The notes under the pieces were generated by a model that was given only the letters and a program-made list of their open reading frames with translations, searched no databases and was not told the origin of the DNA. From positions 1 to 15,372 of the forward strand of contig JBBDIO010000216.1 in NCBI GenBank assembly GCA_040880365.1: a stretch of DNA of 15,372 bases, written 5' to 3'. Below are positions 6,882-14,756 of the stretch, one piece after another; the stretch's first letter is position 1; every line of letters begins with the position of its first letter. The position numbers and the translations under genes were made by a program. The stretch is from JBBDIO01 sp040880365 (GTDB taxonomy: Bacteria > Chloroflexota > Anaerolineae > Caldilineales > Caldilineaceae).

Positions 6882-7688
6882 TCAGTTCCCGCCAAAGCTC
6901 CCCTGCAGCATGGCAGTTGCGCTGCCACCTACCAAAGCCGCAGCCCCTCCTGTACCACTCACCGAAACACCGGCCTGGGCGCGCACATTGAGATCCACCA
7001 ACGTACCGGCTGCCAACTGGCGGGGCGATTCAATGCCGTTCAGTTCGGCGACGGCCTTCCAGTCGGCCTTGATCCCCGCGGCAGCCACCATACTTTGCAG
7101 ACTCGCGCCTTGGGGCGCCGGCGTCATCGGTCGAATTCCTGCCTGCGCCTGTGCCCCACCCACCGGCGCAGGCGTCGAATTGGGATTGGCCAGGATCTGA
7201 AAGTGGATGCCAGGCTGCGCCAAACTCAAGGAGACGGTAGCCCGCAACGGGCGGCCATCCTCGGACCACAGCTCCAGCGTCTCGTCCATCGACTCGATGA
7301 CGCCATCGAACAAAAACGTCCCCCACTGAAAGCGCACACCCGACACCTTGAAACGTGTATTTTCGCCCGATCCCTCCTGGGTCGTTTTCATGAAGTTGGC
7401 GACCTTTTCGGTGGTCTTGCGTACGTCTTGGGTGTTGTCGGCATTGACGCCCGACACATCGAAGATCAGCTCCACACTCATCTTCGAACTGCCGCGCCCC
7501 ACATATTGCATCGATGAACCCGAACTCTGATCCGAGGTTTGCACCTGATTGGCGTAGGTCACCTTCAACGACGCGGGGTTGAATTGCACCTTCAGATACT
7601 TTCCCCCATCGACCTTGGTGGGTTCTTCCGTCTCTGACCAGCGGATCTCGGCCAACTCGGCCCGTGTGAGATTGCGTGCAGTGTCCAT
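6882..7688 (-). CDS. Pvc7/Afp7-like tube-baseplate connector with degenerate LysM domain
   Basis: A 268-residue protein from the ATG at 7688; a GTG at 7718 would add ten residues but has no good ribosome site. The N-terminal domain (about 10-170) has 'KYLKVQFNPASLKVTYANQ' (30-48), 'MSVELIFDVSG' (70-80) and 'GTFLFDGVIESMDETLELW' (123-141) followed by 'GRPLRATVSLSL'. This is the pattern of the eCIS proteins that join tube and hub. A Pro/Ala/Gly linker (169-193) leads to a LysM-like fold (about 194-236) ending 'WKAVAELNGIESPRQLAAGT'; the usual opening Y-x-V-x-x-G-D is lost. The tail (239-268) is Gly/Ala-rich. LysM here is likely structural rather than murein-binding, as in Afp7/Pvc7. It follows tube 2 and precedes the structured gap. 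Confidence 0.88.
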   Translation of the reverse strand: MDTARNLTRAELAEIRWSETEEPTKVDGGKYLKVQFNPASLKVTYANQVQTSDQSSGSSMQYVGRGSSKMSVELIFDVSGVNADNTQDVRKTTEKVANFMKTTQEGSGENTRFKVSGVRFQWGTFLFDGVIESMDETLELWSEDGRPLRATVSLSLAQPGIHFQILANPNSTPAPVGGAQAQAGIRPMTPAPQGASLQSMVAAAGIKADWKAVAELNGIESPRQLAAGTLVDLNVRAQAGVSVSGTGGAAALVGGSATAMLQGSFGGN

Positions 7689-7721
7689 CGTGAATCTGTC
7701 CTGTCTGCCTTTGCCCACAGT

Positions 7722-7752
7722 CCATAACCTGTGCCGTCATGCTATCTGTCAA
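7722..7752 (-). promoter_or_regulatory. Weak candidate internal promoter
   Basis: In the 64-base gap before the Pvc7-like gene a perfect -35 hexamer TTGACA (7747-7752) follows the tube 2 stop codon. The only -10-like hexamer is TTATGG (7722-7727) at a long 19-base spacing. The match is poor overall, so this may be chance. Confidence 0.18.
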
Positions 7753-8220
7753 TCAGGATGGAAACTCCAGCTCCAAAGACGCATACACCAGTTGCATCTC
7801 CTCAATTGCGATCATGCCCTCTTTGCCATTGAGCGCCGGCGCACGCAGCTTGACGGGCAGGCAATCGGTCAGCTTAAAGGTCACAAGCTCGGTGCGATCT
7901 ATCCCCAGCATCACCACTGTTGCCTGGCCGCGCAGACCTCGACGCTCGGTTTGCAGCACTTCTCGAAACCACCGCCACAGCCCCAGGTCGTGGCTCATCC
8001 CCCGCTTGAGCGTTAGCTGGGCATAGCTGGTGACACCAGCCAGATGCACCTGCTGCGTATTCGCGCCGCCCTGGTGAAATGACTTTGGCTCAATCGAGAT
8101 CTCCAGCCCGTCACATTCAGCGAAAGCCGCGTTGCAGACCGGCCCGTTGACCCCCGGAAGATTTGGGACTGTAATCTCTACCAGAAAGTTGAACGTGGTA
8201 AAAACTCGCTCATCGGCCAT
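7753..8220 (-). CDS. Tail tube protein 2 (T4 gp19 family, Afp5-like)
   Basis: A 155-residue second tube-family protein. 'TFNFLVEITVPN' at the N-terminus, 'AAFAECDGLEISIEPKSFHQ' (about 28-47), 'YAQLTLKRGMSHDLGLWRWF' (the T-L-K-R-G and L-W-x-W hallmarks), 'DCLPVKLRAPALNGKEG' and 'IAIEEMQLVYASLELEF' follow the family order. It differs clearly from tube 1. The start overlaps the end of sheath 2 by 11 bases (ATGGCCGATGA) and is preceded by AGAGGTGA, so the two are probably translationally coupled. Second tube proteins in eCIS (Afp5, Pvc5) often form the first ring(s) joining the hub to the tube. Its position just before the Pvc7-like gene fits that role. Confidence 0.93.
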   Translation of the reverse strand: MADERVFTTFNFLVEITVPNLPGVNGPVCNAAFAECDGLEISIEPKSFHQGGANTQQVHLAGVTSYAQLTLKRGMSHDLGLWRWFREVLQTERRGLRGQATVVMLGIDRTELVTFKLTDCLPVKLRAPALNGKEGMIAIEEMQLVYASLELEFPS

Positions 8221-10720
8221 GTTCAGTCACCTCTTGTACTGCCAGAAACTCATTTTCGGCCTGCACCAGGCGCACAGTAATAAACGCCAACGGCCGCGCG
8301 GGGGCAACACGCAACTCCACAATCAAGCGGCCTTGTTCAATGCTGGTCGACGTGTTCACCGCAGCGTCAATGTCAATGCGATACGCTTCCGAGGGAATAC
8401 GTCCGGCAAACGCGCCCTGTGTATAGAGCCGCGCCAGAATCTGTTCAAATTGCTGCTTGACCCGATGCTGAAAGCCTGGGCTATGAGGGGCAAAGACATA
8501 GGCCTGCCCTTCGCGCAGGGCAATGCGCCGCAACAAGATTAAGAGCCTGCGCACATTCAACTCTTCCAATTCCTGTTCGGGGCTTTGGGTAAACGCACCC
8601 CAGAGCGTAAACTCCCCGGCGTTGCGCCGCACCATATTGACACTCACCGCGTAGAGCGCAGTATCATCCCCGGGTTGCGGAGAGGGGACCAGGGCCAGGA
8701 CTTCGCGCAAGGTCATATTGGCCGGTGCGGCCCACGCGCCCAGGGCCAGAGTGCGCGCCGCCATTACACCACAGGCGACTCCTGTGGGTTCCGCATGAAC
8801 CAACAGCCCGTCGGTGTCGCGTCCCATCACCCAGGGATAGTAGAGGGCAACATAGCTGCCGGTCGTGGTTCCCGCCGCGCGCAGCGCGGCCGCCAACTGG
8901 CGCTGGTGTTCGAGCGCATCCGCCGCGCGATAATGTTTCGGCGTGCCCAATACGGCGACCCTATCGGCGCGGGCCGCGGCCAAGCGCGCCACTGCGGTCT
9001 GCACCCGCAACAAGCCGCCTGCGTCATAGCTCAGGCTGGGGCGCAATTCCCATTGGGTTTGCTGATCCACGTCCAGCAGTACTTCGCCTGCGACAGCCTG
9101 GCCTGTGGTCTCCATTTCAGACGGTGCGGGGATATGGGTGAGAAACGGACCCTCGCGCACACACGAATCGACACCTACCACCACGTCGGGCATGGACACC
9201 TGTGGCTGTGTCTGCAGCGGCACCCAGCCACGCTGCGCAGCATCGGGCAGGGCAACCATGCTGATCTCGTCGATAGGCAGCAACGCATGTATGCCCTGCA
9301 ACTGCCGGCCCTGCAAATAGACCAAATCATTGGCTGCGCCGAGCAAGGCATGCTGGCTCGTATGGGCCAGGCCGCGATCGAGAAAGAGCTGTTCCATGAA
9401 GAGCGCCCAATCAGCATCGGTCACCAGTTCCGGATTGGCCGCCGGCGGAACCAGCCCATCGCGGACCAACGGCGCCGCAGCAAGCGGCGTCGCGCCTTTC
9501 CATGTGCGTACTTGCTCCAGACCGAGCGGGATGAGGTCGATCTGTTCGCTGCCCACCATTGCCAGCGGAAACCGGGGATGCTGGATTTCTCGCCACAGGG
9601 CAGCGGCGGCATGGTCGGTTCGCTCCTGTTCCCCAACTGCGCGCGCAAACAACCGCGCGTCATCGGGCAGATAGCCCACAAAGCGAGGATGGGGCGCGGC
9701 GAACGCCAAACCGGCCAACACCTGATGGTTGCCGGTCCGATCGCGGACATGCAAGGCAATCTGCACACGCTGTACCCGGGCCACGCTCTGCAAGCCCACC
9801 GTCGCCGCATCGCCCTCGACCCACGCCGCGCTGATGCCATAGCCATCGGCGCGTACGGTTTCTACCAACAACCACAGCAGGCCGTGCGTAGTCTCCAGGC
9901 GCAACCAGTCACCCACTTGCGCCTCCAGGAGTTGCGATAGCCTTTCACCCGGGGTGGTTGCCCAAAGCACAAGCGTCGCGACATCCAGCGTCGCCGCGAC
10001 TCGCCGCTCCAACTCCCGGCCCACGGTGTGCACCGTGCCCAACACATGCGGCGGAAGCTCCGCCCCCACGCGCCGGAACCAGTAGGTACGCCGGGGTTGG
10101 GCGATCACGCGCAGGAAATGCCCCGCGGGCAATAAATCATTTTGAGCAAGCGCAACATAGGCCCGATGGTGACCGTCGACAAAATCGATCTGCAACATGT
10201 CACCCGGCGCTACCGGCCCCCCGCGCCGCTGGACAATCTCCAGGGCGAACGAACTGCCCGGCTGCACGGCCAACGCCCGAAATGTGAGCGCGTCGAGCAG
10301 CAATTCCGGCGTCACCTGCAGCCCGTCGGACCAACTGCCTGCACTGCGCGCCGTTGCCGTCACTGCTTGATATCCCTGGACATCCGGTTGCAACACACCG
10401 GCAAGCGGAAATCGATTGGTGACCGCGCCTGCGTCGGCGACCCGCACGACCCAACAGCGCCGTCCACCCTGGGCGAAAAAGGCGCGTACCGCCGGCGCCA
10501 GGCACGCGGTCTGGGTCAACGCCAACTCGTCATCCCAGGCCAGTGGATAAATTCCCCCGAAGATGTCCTCGAAGTGGGGGACATCCTCCACCATCACCGG
10601 CAGATGCAGCGGACCCCGGTCGGCAAACCCCACAAACCCGGCAACATCCATGCGCGGCAACTCAACCACGTTGGGGTTTTCGATATGGAAGGTAATGCCC
10701 GGCAATGCGCGCTTTTGCAT
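8210..10720 (-). CDS. Divergent second tail sheath-like protein
   Basis: An 836-residue protein with the sheath framework but weak overall likeness to sheath 1. N-terminal sheath features are 'ALPGITFHIENPN', 'VAGFVGFADRGPLHLPV' (26-42), 'FEDIFGGI' (50-57) and 'VRAFFAQGGRRCWVVRVAD' (78-96), followed by 'ATARSAGSWSDGLQV' (122-136). Residues about 140-350 are beta-rich and hard to place. The C-terminal part has 'GSYVALYYPWVMGRDTDG' (621-638), 'ELNVRRLLILLRRIALREG' (720-738), 'YTQGAFAGRIPSEAYRIDI' (766-784), then 'GRLIVELRVAPARPLAFITV' (797-816), matching the sheath C-terminal domain in order. The key 'VRCD..TMTQ' stretch is changed. It overlaps tube 2 by 11 bases. It may be a baseplate-proximal or cap-proximal sheath variant like Afp3/Afp4; that role is inferred. 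Confidence 0.88.
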   Translation of the reverse strand: MQKRALPGITFHIENPNVVELPRMDVAGFVGFADRGPLHLPVMVEDVPHFEDIFGGIYPLAWDDELALTQTACLAPAVRAFFAQGGRRCWVVRVADAGAVTNRFPLAGVLQPDVQGYQAVTATARSAGSWSDGLQVTPELLLDALTFRALAVQPGSSFALEIVQRRGGPVAPGDMLQIDFVDGHHRAYVALAQNDLLPAGHFLRVIAQPRRTYWFRRVGAELPPHVLGTVHTVGRELERRVAATLDVATLVLWATTPGERLSQLLEAQVGDWLRLETTHGLLWLLVETVRADGYGISAAWVEGDAATVGLQSVARVQRVQIALHVRDRTGNHQVLAGLAFAAPHPRFVGYLPDDARLFARAVGEQERTDHAAAALWREIQHPRFPLAMVGSEQIDLIPLGLEQVRTWKGATPLAAAPLVRDGLVPPAANPELVTDADWALFMEQLFLDRGLAHTSQHALLGAANDLVYLQGRQLQGIHALLPIDEISMVALPDAAQRGWVPLQTQPQVSMPDVVVGVDSCVREGPFLTHIPAPSEMETTGQAVAGEVLLDVDQQTQWELRPSLSYDAGGLLRVQTAVARLAAARADRVAVLGTPKHYRAADALEHQRQLAAALRAAGTTTGSYVALYYPWVMGRDTDGLLVHAEPTGVACGVMAARTLALGAWAAPANMTLREVLALVPSPQPGDDTALYAVSVNMVRRNAGEFTLWGAFTQSPEQELEELNVRRLLILLRRIALREGQAYVFAPHSPGFQHRVKQQFEQILARLYTQGAFAGRIPSEAYRIDIDAAVNTSTSIEQGRLIVELRVAPARPLAFITVRLVQAENEFLAVQEVTEHGR

Positions 10721-10734
10721 GAGTCAGGACTCAT
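10719..10734. repeat. Inverted repeat over the sheath 2 start codon
   Basis: Two perfect 7-base arms, ATGAGTC and GACTCAT, are separated by 2 bases. The lower-coordinate arm overlaps the start codon of the sheath 2 gene (ATG at 10718-10720 on the minus strand) by two bases. No clear Shine-Dalgarno site precedes that start, unlike most neighbours. It could hide the start in a small hairpin or be a chance palindrome. Confidence 0.4.
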
Positions 10735-10743
10735 CCATTTCAC

Positions 10744-11199
10744 TTACTCGAGATCCATATCCTCGGCAGCCAATACCAGTTCCTCGATGCCAACGTCGGT
10801 GCCCTTACCATTGAACGCCGGCCCCGTATACTTGATAGGCCGGGCATTGGTGAGCACCCACGTCATCACCACGTTCGTGCGCTCCTCGTTCTGTAGCTGA
10901 ATAGTGACGGTGCGCAATGCATCTTGCGAGCCGGTGCGGACCGCATCCAACCACTCCCACAGATCCAGTGCCGCAATCAGCCCGCGCTTCAGGGTCACAT
11001 CGCTAATCTTGTGCATGCCCATCACCTTCATGGGCGAATTGAGCGCATAGTTGCCGGGCCGATACTCCTGGGCTGTAATCTCCATGCCCAGCCCCGATAC
11101 CTCTTGAAAGCCGGCACGGGGCTGGGACGTATCTGCGCCCGTGCCCAGGGCGACCAGATAGTTAAACGCGCTATAGGGGCGTCCTCGTTCGATAGCCAT
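10744..11199 (-). CDS. Tail tube protein 1 (T4 gp19 / Afp1-Pvc1-like)
   Basis: A 151-residue inner tube subunit. Such subunits form stacked hexamer rings that the contracting sheath drives out. Family signals run in the usual order: 'RPYSAFNYLVALG' at the N-terminus, 'AGFQEVSGLGMEITAQEYRP' (about 29-48), 'ISDVTLKRGLIAALDLWEWL' in the middle (the hallmark T-L-K-R-G plus L-W-x-W), an 'IQLQNEERTNVVMTWVLTNA' strand pair with 'RPIKYTGPAFNGKG', and a C-terminal 'GIEELVLAAEDMDLE'. Length matches the family. The start at 11199 has AAGGAG 7 bases upstream. It lies directly after sheath 1 and before a second sheath-like gene, so it is probably the major tube partner of sheath 1. Confidence 0.95.
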   Translation of the reverse strand: MAIERGRPYSAFNYLVALGTGADTSQPRAGFQEVSGLGMEITAQEYRPGNYALNSPMKVMGMHKISDVTLKRGLIAALDLWEWLDAVRTGSQDALRTVTIQLQNEERTNVVMTWVLTNARPIKYTGPAFNGKGTDVGIEELVLAAEDMDLE

Positions 11200-11219
11200 C
11201 CGTTCACTCCTTCATCCCA

Positions 11220-13775
11220 CTAGCTGCTGCTGTCGGCGGTCCACTGACCGATGCGGAAGATTACAAACTCGGCGGGATAGAGGGGGGCCACGCCGATCAG
11301 GCAAATCAGACGCCCGTTGTCCAAATCGTTCTGGGTCATGGTCGTCCGATCACAGCGGACGAAAAAAGCTTCTTCCGGGCGCACACCGGCCAGCCGCTCC
11401 TCTTTCCACTCGTTATACAAAAAGTCTTCGACCGTGCGCCGGATATTGGTCCACAACGCCTCGCCATTGGGTTCAAACACTGCCCATTGGGTAGAGCGGT
11501 CGATGGACGCTTCCAGATAAATGAAGAAGCGTCGGATATTGAGGTATTTCCACTCGGGGTCGGAGCTGATGGTGCGCGCGCCCCACACCCGGAACCCGCG
11601 CCCTTCAAAATAGCGCAGACAGTCGATGCCCAGCGGATTGAGCACATCTTGCTGGGCCTTGTTGAGCATCACCTCCAGGCCAATGGCGCCGCGCACAACT
11701 TCGTTGGCGGGCGCCTTGTGCACACCGTTTTCGTTATCATTGCGTGCATAGATTCCCGCCATGAACCCGCTCGGCGGGACAATGATGACGCGCTCGCTAA
11801 TGGGATCGAGCACGCGCACCCAGGGATAATAGACCGCGGCGTACTTCGAATCGAGCACAGCCCGATAATTGCGCACCCCGGAAAGCGATTGATTGTCGGG
11901 GCTATCCAATACGGCCACGCGATATTTCAAGCGTTCGCAATGGGAAATCAAAAACTGATTGATCTGGCTCACAACCACTGCGCGCGAATCATAGGCATGG
12001 GAATAGCCGGGAGCAGCCACAATCGAGATCTCCTCCAGGTCCTCCAGCGAAATCAGGCCGCTTTTGCCGATGCTATCATCGTCGCCGGCACCCCGATAAG
12101 CCTCCGCGTCGGGCCGCGCACCATCGGTGCCGCCTACCAGTTCAAAAGTCATTGTGCTCGTAAATCGATCCGCGTCGCTACTCGCCAGCTTCTCTGACCA
12201 GTCGGACAGCCCAATCAGATAGCCTGCCAGCCGCGCCGCGCGCAGACCGCTTGCCTGCAACACGAGTGGCGTTTCCAATGCCTGCATACGATTGCTGATA
12301 TCCTCAGCAAAAATCTGGGTCACGCTATCGCGCAGTCGGCCCGCCAGATCCGAAATGGTCAGGTTGGCCCACAGCATGGGTTGGGCATATTTGCCCGGCA
12401 GTTGGACTTCTACCGACAGCGACAACGGGTAGACTTCAACCGAACTCACATCCAGGCTGGAAAGCGCCACCACTGCGCCGTCCTCATCTTCAAAAGACCA
12501 GCTGATCGCCGTTGGCATAGCCTGATAGATGCGTGCCGTGTCACTGCGGTCGATCACAAGCAGATCCCCGGCGCGTATTTGGGGAAGCGCGGGTCTGCCA
12601 TCTTGGGCAGTCAGTGCATTTGGCCCGATGCGCCCAGTGATGATCAGGGTCATATTGCCAGCCGCGCCGGGGAAACGCGCCCCGAATGTCGCCATTGCGC
12701 GCCGCAGTGTCACCCGACGCGCAATGGTCAGGGCCAGCGCCAGCTCTTCAATTGGCTGCGCCGTGTTGGCTGCCGCCGTAATCACACGCTCTGTCGCCTC
12801 GGTAATATCTTCCGCGGCCTCCACGACGTCTTGGGCCGTGGCCGTGTCCACCATGTCGCTCAAAGATTCCATCAAATTGGTCGTGGGCGTGGTCAGGGCG
12901 CTCAGCCGCAGATTTACCACGTTCAACGACGAATTGACGGGATTCAGCATCGCGGTCACCGAGGTTTCCACATCGACCACAGCATCGAGCACCCCGTTGG
13001 GGGTCGCATTGCCGTCCGCCTGGCCTACTGCAAAGGCGTCGCTCACCGCACGCTGCGCGTTGGTGGCCGCGGTCGACTGACTTTCCGCGGCCGCGTAGAC
13101 CGCATCCGCGTTATCGATCAGAGACCGCAGATCATCCAGGGCCGCCTGCACGGCTGCTTGCTCAGATTCGGTCGCACCCGCCGGTGCCGTATCCGACAGA
13201 CCTCCGATAAACGCTTCCAGTTGGGTCGCCACATTGTCTCCCGTGCCGTAATCGTAGGTGATCGCCGGCGCGGCGGTGCCCACAAAGCGGGCGCTCAACA
13301 CCTGTTGAGCCGCGAACTGCAACACGTTGATCGACGCAGATTTGGCCCGCACCAGCCCCTGAATGGCCGTGTTCAGGGCCGCCAGGCTCGTGGCCGAGCC
13401 GCTTTGTGCAGTAACCTCGGCCGTAGCGATGACCGCCACCGGCGCGGGGATGGGCGCCACCGCAGTCGTGGTGCCCTCATCGGGCAGTGTAAACGCGCGC
13501 GCGATATATAACCGCGCGCCGCCGTTATCAAAGAATGCGCGCACGCCGTGAGCCAGATAGTTGTGCACTTCCGCCCCGTCATAGACCAAAGGATCAAGCC
13601 CACCATAAATACGCTCGAATTGGTTAAAACTCGTCATCAGCTCGGGTTCACCTGCCGTCGGGCCATAGCGAGTCGCGCCCACAAACGCCGTGGTGCTGGT
13701 GCTGACCCCTTCAATCGACTTGGAACGGAAACTCCGCTCTTCGATGTAGACGCCAGGCGCAAGATATTCCGGCAT
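11220..13775 (-). CDS. Contractile tail sheath protein 1 (Afp2/Pvc2-like) with large Ala-rich insertion
   Basis: At 851 residues this is much longer than typical eCIS sheaths, which I recall as about 350-550. The N-terminus 'MPEYLAPGVYIEE' is the classic sheath opening, followed by 'TAFVGATRYGPTAGEP', 'FERIYGGL' and 'VRAFFDNGGARLYIAR' (residues 80-93). The next recognisable core segment, 'GARFPGAAGNMTLIIT', comes only at residues 365-380, so about 260 Ala/Thr/Asp-rich, mostly helical residues are inserted. The C-terminal part has 'AAVYYPWVRVLDP' (about 646-658), 'RGFRVWGARTI' (about 726-736), 'RRFFIYLEASIDRSTQWAVF', 'EEAFFVRCDRTTMTQND' and 'PAEFVIFRI'. These are the conserved sheath C-terminal domain, which packs on the tube and forms inter-subunit strand contacts. 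The start at 13775 has AAAGGAG 8 bases upstream. Tube 1 follows after 20 bases. Confidence 0.95.
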   Translation of the reverse strand: MPEYLAPGVYIEERSFRSKSIEGVSTSTTAFVGATRYGPTAGEPELMTSFNQFERIYGGLDPLVYDGAEVHNYLAHGVRAFFDNGGARLYIARAFTLPDEGTTTAVAPIPAPVAVIATAEVTAQSGSATSLAALNTAIQGLVRAKSASINVLQFAAQQVLSARFVGTAAPAITYDYGTGDNVATQLEAFIGGLSDTAPAGATESEQAAVQAALDDLRSLIDNADAVYAAAESQSTAATNAQRAVSDAFAVGQADGNATPNGVLDAVVDVETSVTAMLNPVNSSLNVVNLRLSALTTPTTNLMESLSDMVDTATAQDVVEAAEDITEATERVITAAANTAQPIEELALALTIARRVTLRRAMATFGARFPGAAGNMTLIITGRIGPNALTAQDGRPALPQIRAGDLLVIDRSDTARIYQAMPTAISWSFEDEDGAVVALSSLDVSSVEVYPLSLSVEVQLPGKYAQPMLWANLTISDLAGRLRDSVTQIFAEDISNRMQALETPLVLQASGLRAARLAGYLIGLSDWSEKLASSDADRFTSTMTFELVGGTDGARPDAEAYRGAGDDDSIGKSGLISLEDLEEISIVAAPGYSHAYDSRAVVVSQINQFLISHCERLKYRVAVLDSPDNQSLSGVRNYRAVLDSKYAAVYYPWVRVLDPISERVIIVPPSGFMAGIYARNDNENGVHKAPANEVVRGAIGLEVMLNKAQQDVLNPLGIDCLRYFEGRGFRVWGARTISSDPEWKYLNIRRFFIYLEASIDRSTQWAVFEPNGEALWTNIRRTVEDFLYNEWKEERLAGVRPEEAFFVRCDRTTMTQNDLDNGRLICLIGVAPLYPAEFVIFRIGQWTADSSS

Positions 13776-13783
13776 CGACCAAT

Positions 13784-13790
13784 CTCCTTT
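13784..13790 (-). promoter_or_regulatory. Shine-Dalgarno site fixing the sheath 1 start
   Basis: AAAGGAG on the minus strand sits 8 bases before the ATG at 13775. The in-frame ATG at 13793 would place this site inside the coding sequence and would add six residues before the conserved MPEYLAPGVY. The shorter start is therefore preferred. Confidence 0.75.
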
Positions 13791-14749
13791 CAAGACCCAG
13801 TGGGCAGAATGCGAAGAAACGATTCGGTTTCGGCTGCATTCAAACTGCCACGCGCAGTTCGCAGCACGAGAGGTTTTCCATACTCCACGGTCGCGTCGAG
13901 CACAGACGCCGTTGCCAACGTCGCAGGCGTGCCGCTGTGGTGCGTGCCGATCTGCGCCGGAGGCTGGCTCAGAAGACTCTCCAATTCCGGCACCTCGCTG
14001 TCGGGCAATACAGGTCGCGCATCGGCCCGAAAACGGATCGAAATCGTCAACGGAAATGTCTGGCGCTGGAGGACAGCGTAATCCACATCGGGCGGTGGAT
14101 CGGGCACGCTGGGATAGGGCAGCGGCAACAGCAATGTCCCGTTCATATCAGTCATGCCGAAGTGAACCAACGTGCCCGACGCCGGTTGGGTCACTTCCAC
14201 CAACGCATATGCGGCCGGCGGGGGATCTGCGGTAGTGCCGACCACGATCTGCGCCAAGAGCAAGATATAGGTCCCCGGCAATGGCCGCGAAGGCGCGGTC
14301 CACAGCGAAACCCCCAGGGCATTCGCGGCCCCGTCATCAGCCGGCGGCGGAATCGGGCGCACCAGCGGCGTATCCAACCACGCGGCTTGCCCACGAAACG
14401 CACCCGGATGATCCAGCGGAACCCGCACCACGAACGAAAGCGGCAAATAGCGGCGCAGTGTATCCACCACATCTACAGCCACCCACTGTTGCGCAGGTAC
14501 CATAGACCAGATCTGCGTGGCGGGATCAGCCTCGACGCGTTCCCCAGAATGCAACCCAAAGAACGCAATTGTGCCACCGGGTGTGGGCCGCCCGACCACA
14601 CTACGCCCCAGTCGCCGCGCCCGATCCTCTCGCACACGCTGGGCGCGCACCGCCAGTCCTTCGGTGACGGGTCGTGCCAGGAGTCGATCCCAAAAGCGGA
14701 TTCCCAGCAGTGTCTGGTTGGCCATGCGCTCCATGGGCGCCAAATTCAT
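13790..14749 (-). CDS. Uncharacterised CIS-associated protein with beta-sandwich-like segment
   Basis: This 319-residue protein lies between the terminator and sheath genes, 7 bases after the former and 14 before the latter. The ATG at 14749 follows a GGGTGAG ribosome site; ATGs at 14734 and 14725 are alternatives. I do not recognise the whole protein. Residues 10-60 are basic and helical ('GIRFWDRLLARPVTEGL'). Residues 80-170 alternate hydrophobic strands. Residues 180-213 carry 'FGMTDMNGTLLLPLPYP', like the T-D-x2-G turn of carboxypeptidase-regulatory or prealbumin-like beta-sandwiches. Residues 250-280 are Pro/Ser/Thr-rich. There is no signal peptide or membrane helix. Its place in the operon suggests a structural or assembly part of the particle, perhaps at the distal end or on the surface, but this is inference. 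Confidence 0.8.
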   Translation of the reverse strand: MNLAPMERMANQTLLGIRFWDRLLARPVTEGLAVRAQRVREDRARRLGRSVVGRPTPGGTIAFFGLHSGERVEADPATQIWSMVPAQQWVAVDVVDTLRRYLPLSFVVRVPLDHPGAFRGQAAWLDTPLVRPIPPPADDGAANALGVSLWTAPSRPLPGTYILLLAQIVVGTTADPPPAAYALVEVTQPASGTLVHFGMTDMNGTLLLPLPYPSVPDPPPDVDYAVLQRQTFPLTISIRFRADARPVLPDSEVPELESLLSQPPAQIGTHHSGTPATLATASVLDATVEYGKPLVLRTARGSLNAAETESFLRILPTGS

Positions 14750-14756
14750 CGCGCAC

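Noticed and set aside
7689..7718. GTG start at 7718 for the connector protein
   Set aside because: No convincing ribosome site precedes it; the ATG at 7688 has AGGA upstream and begins the natural-looking N-terminus. It cannot be fully excluded.
8585..9940. Plus-strand open frame of 451 codons
   Set aside because: It is antisense to sheath 2, has no ribosome site or recognisable domain, and has the same Arg/His/Gln-rich mirror composition.
12381..13511. Plus-strand open frame of 376 codons
   Set aside because: It mirrors the Ala-rich insertion of sheath 1; GC-rich repetitive codons remove stops on the opposite strand. No independent coding evidence.
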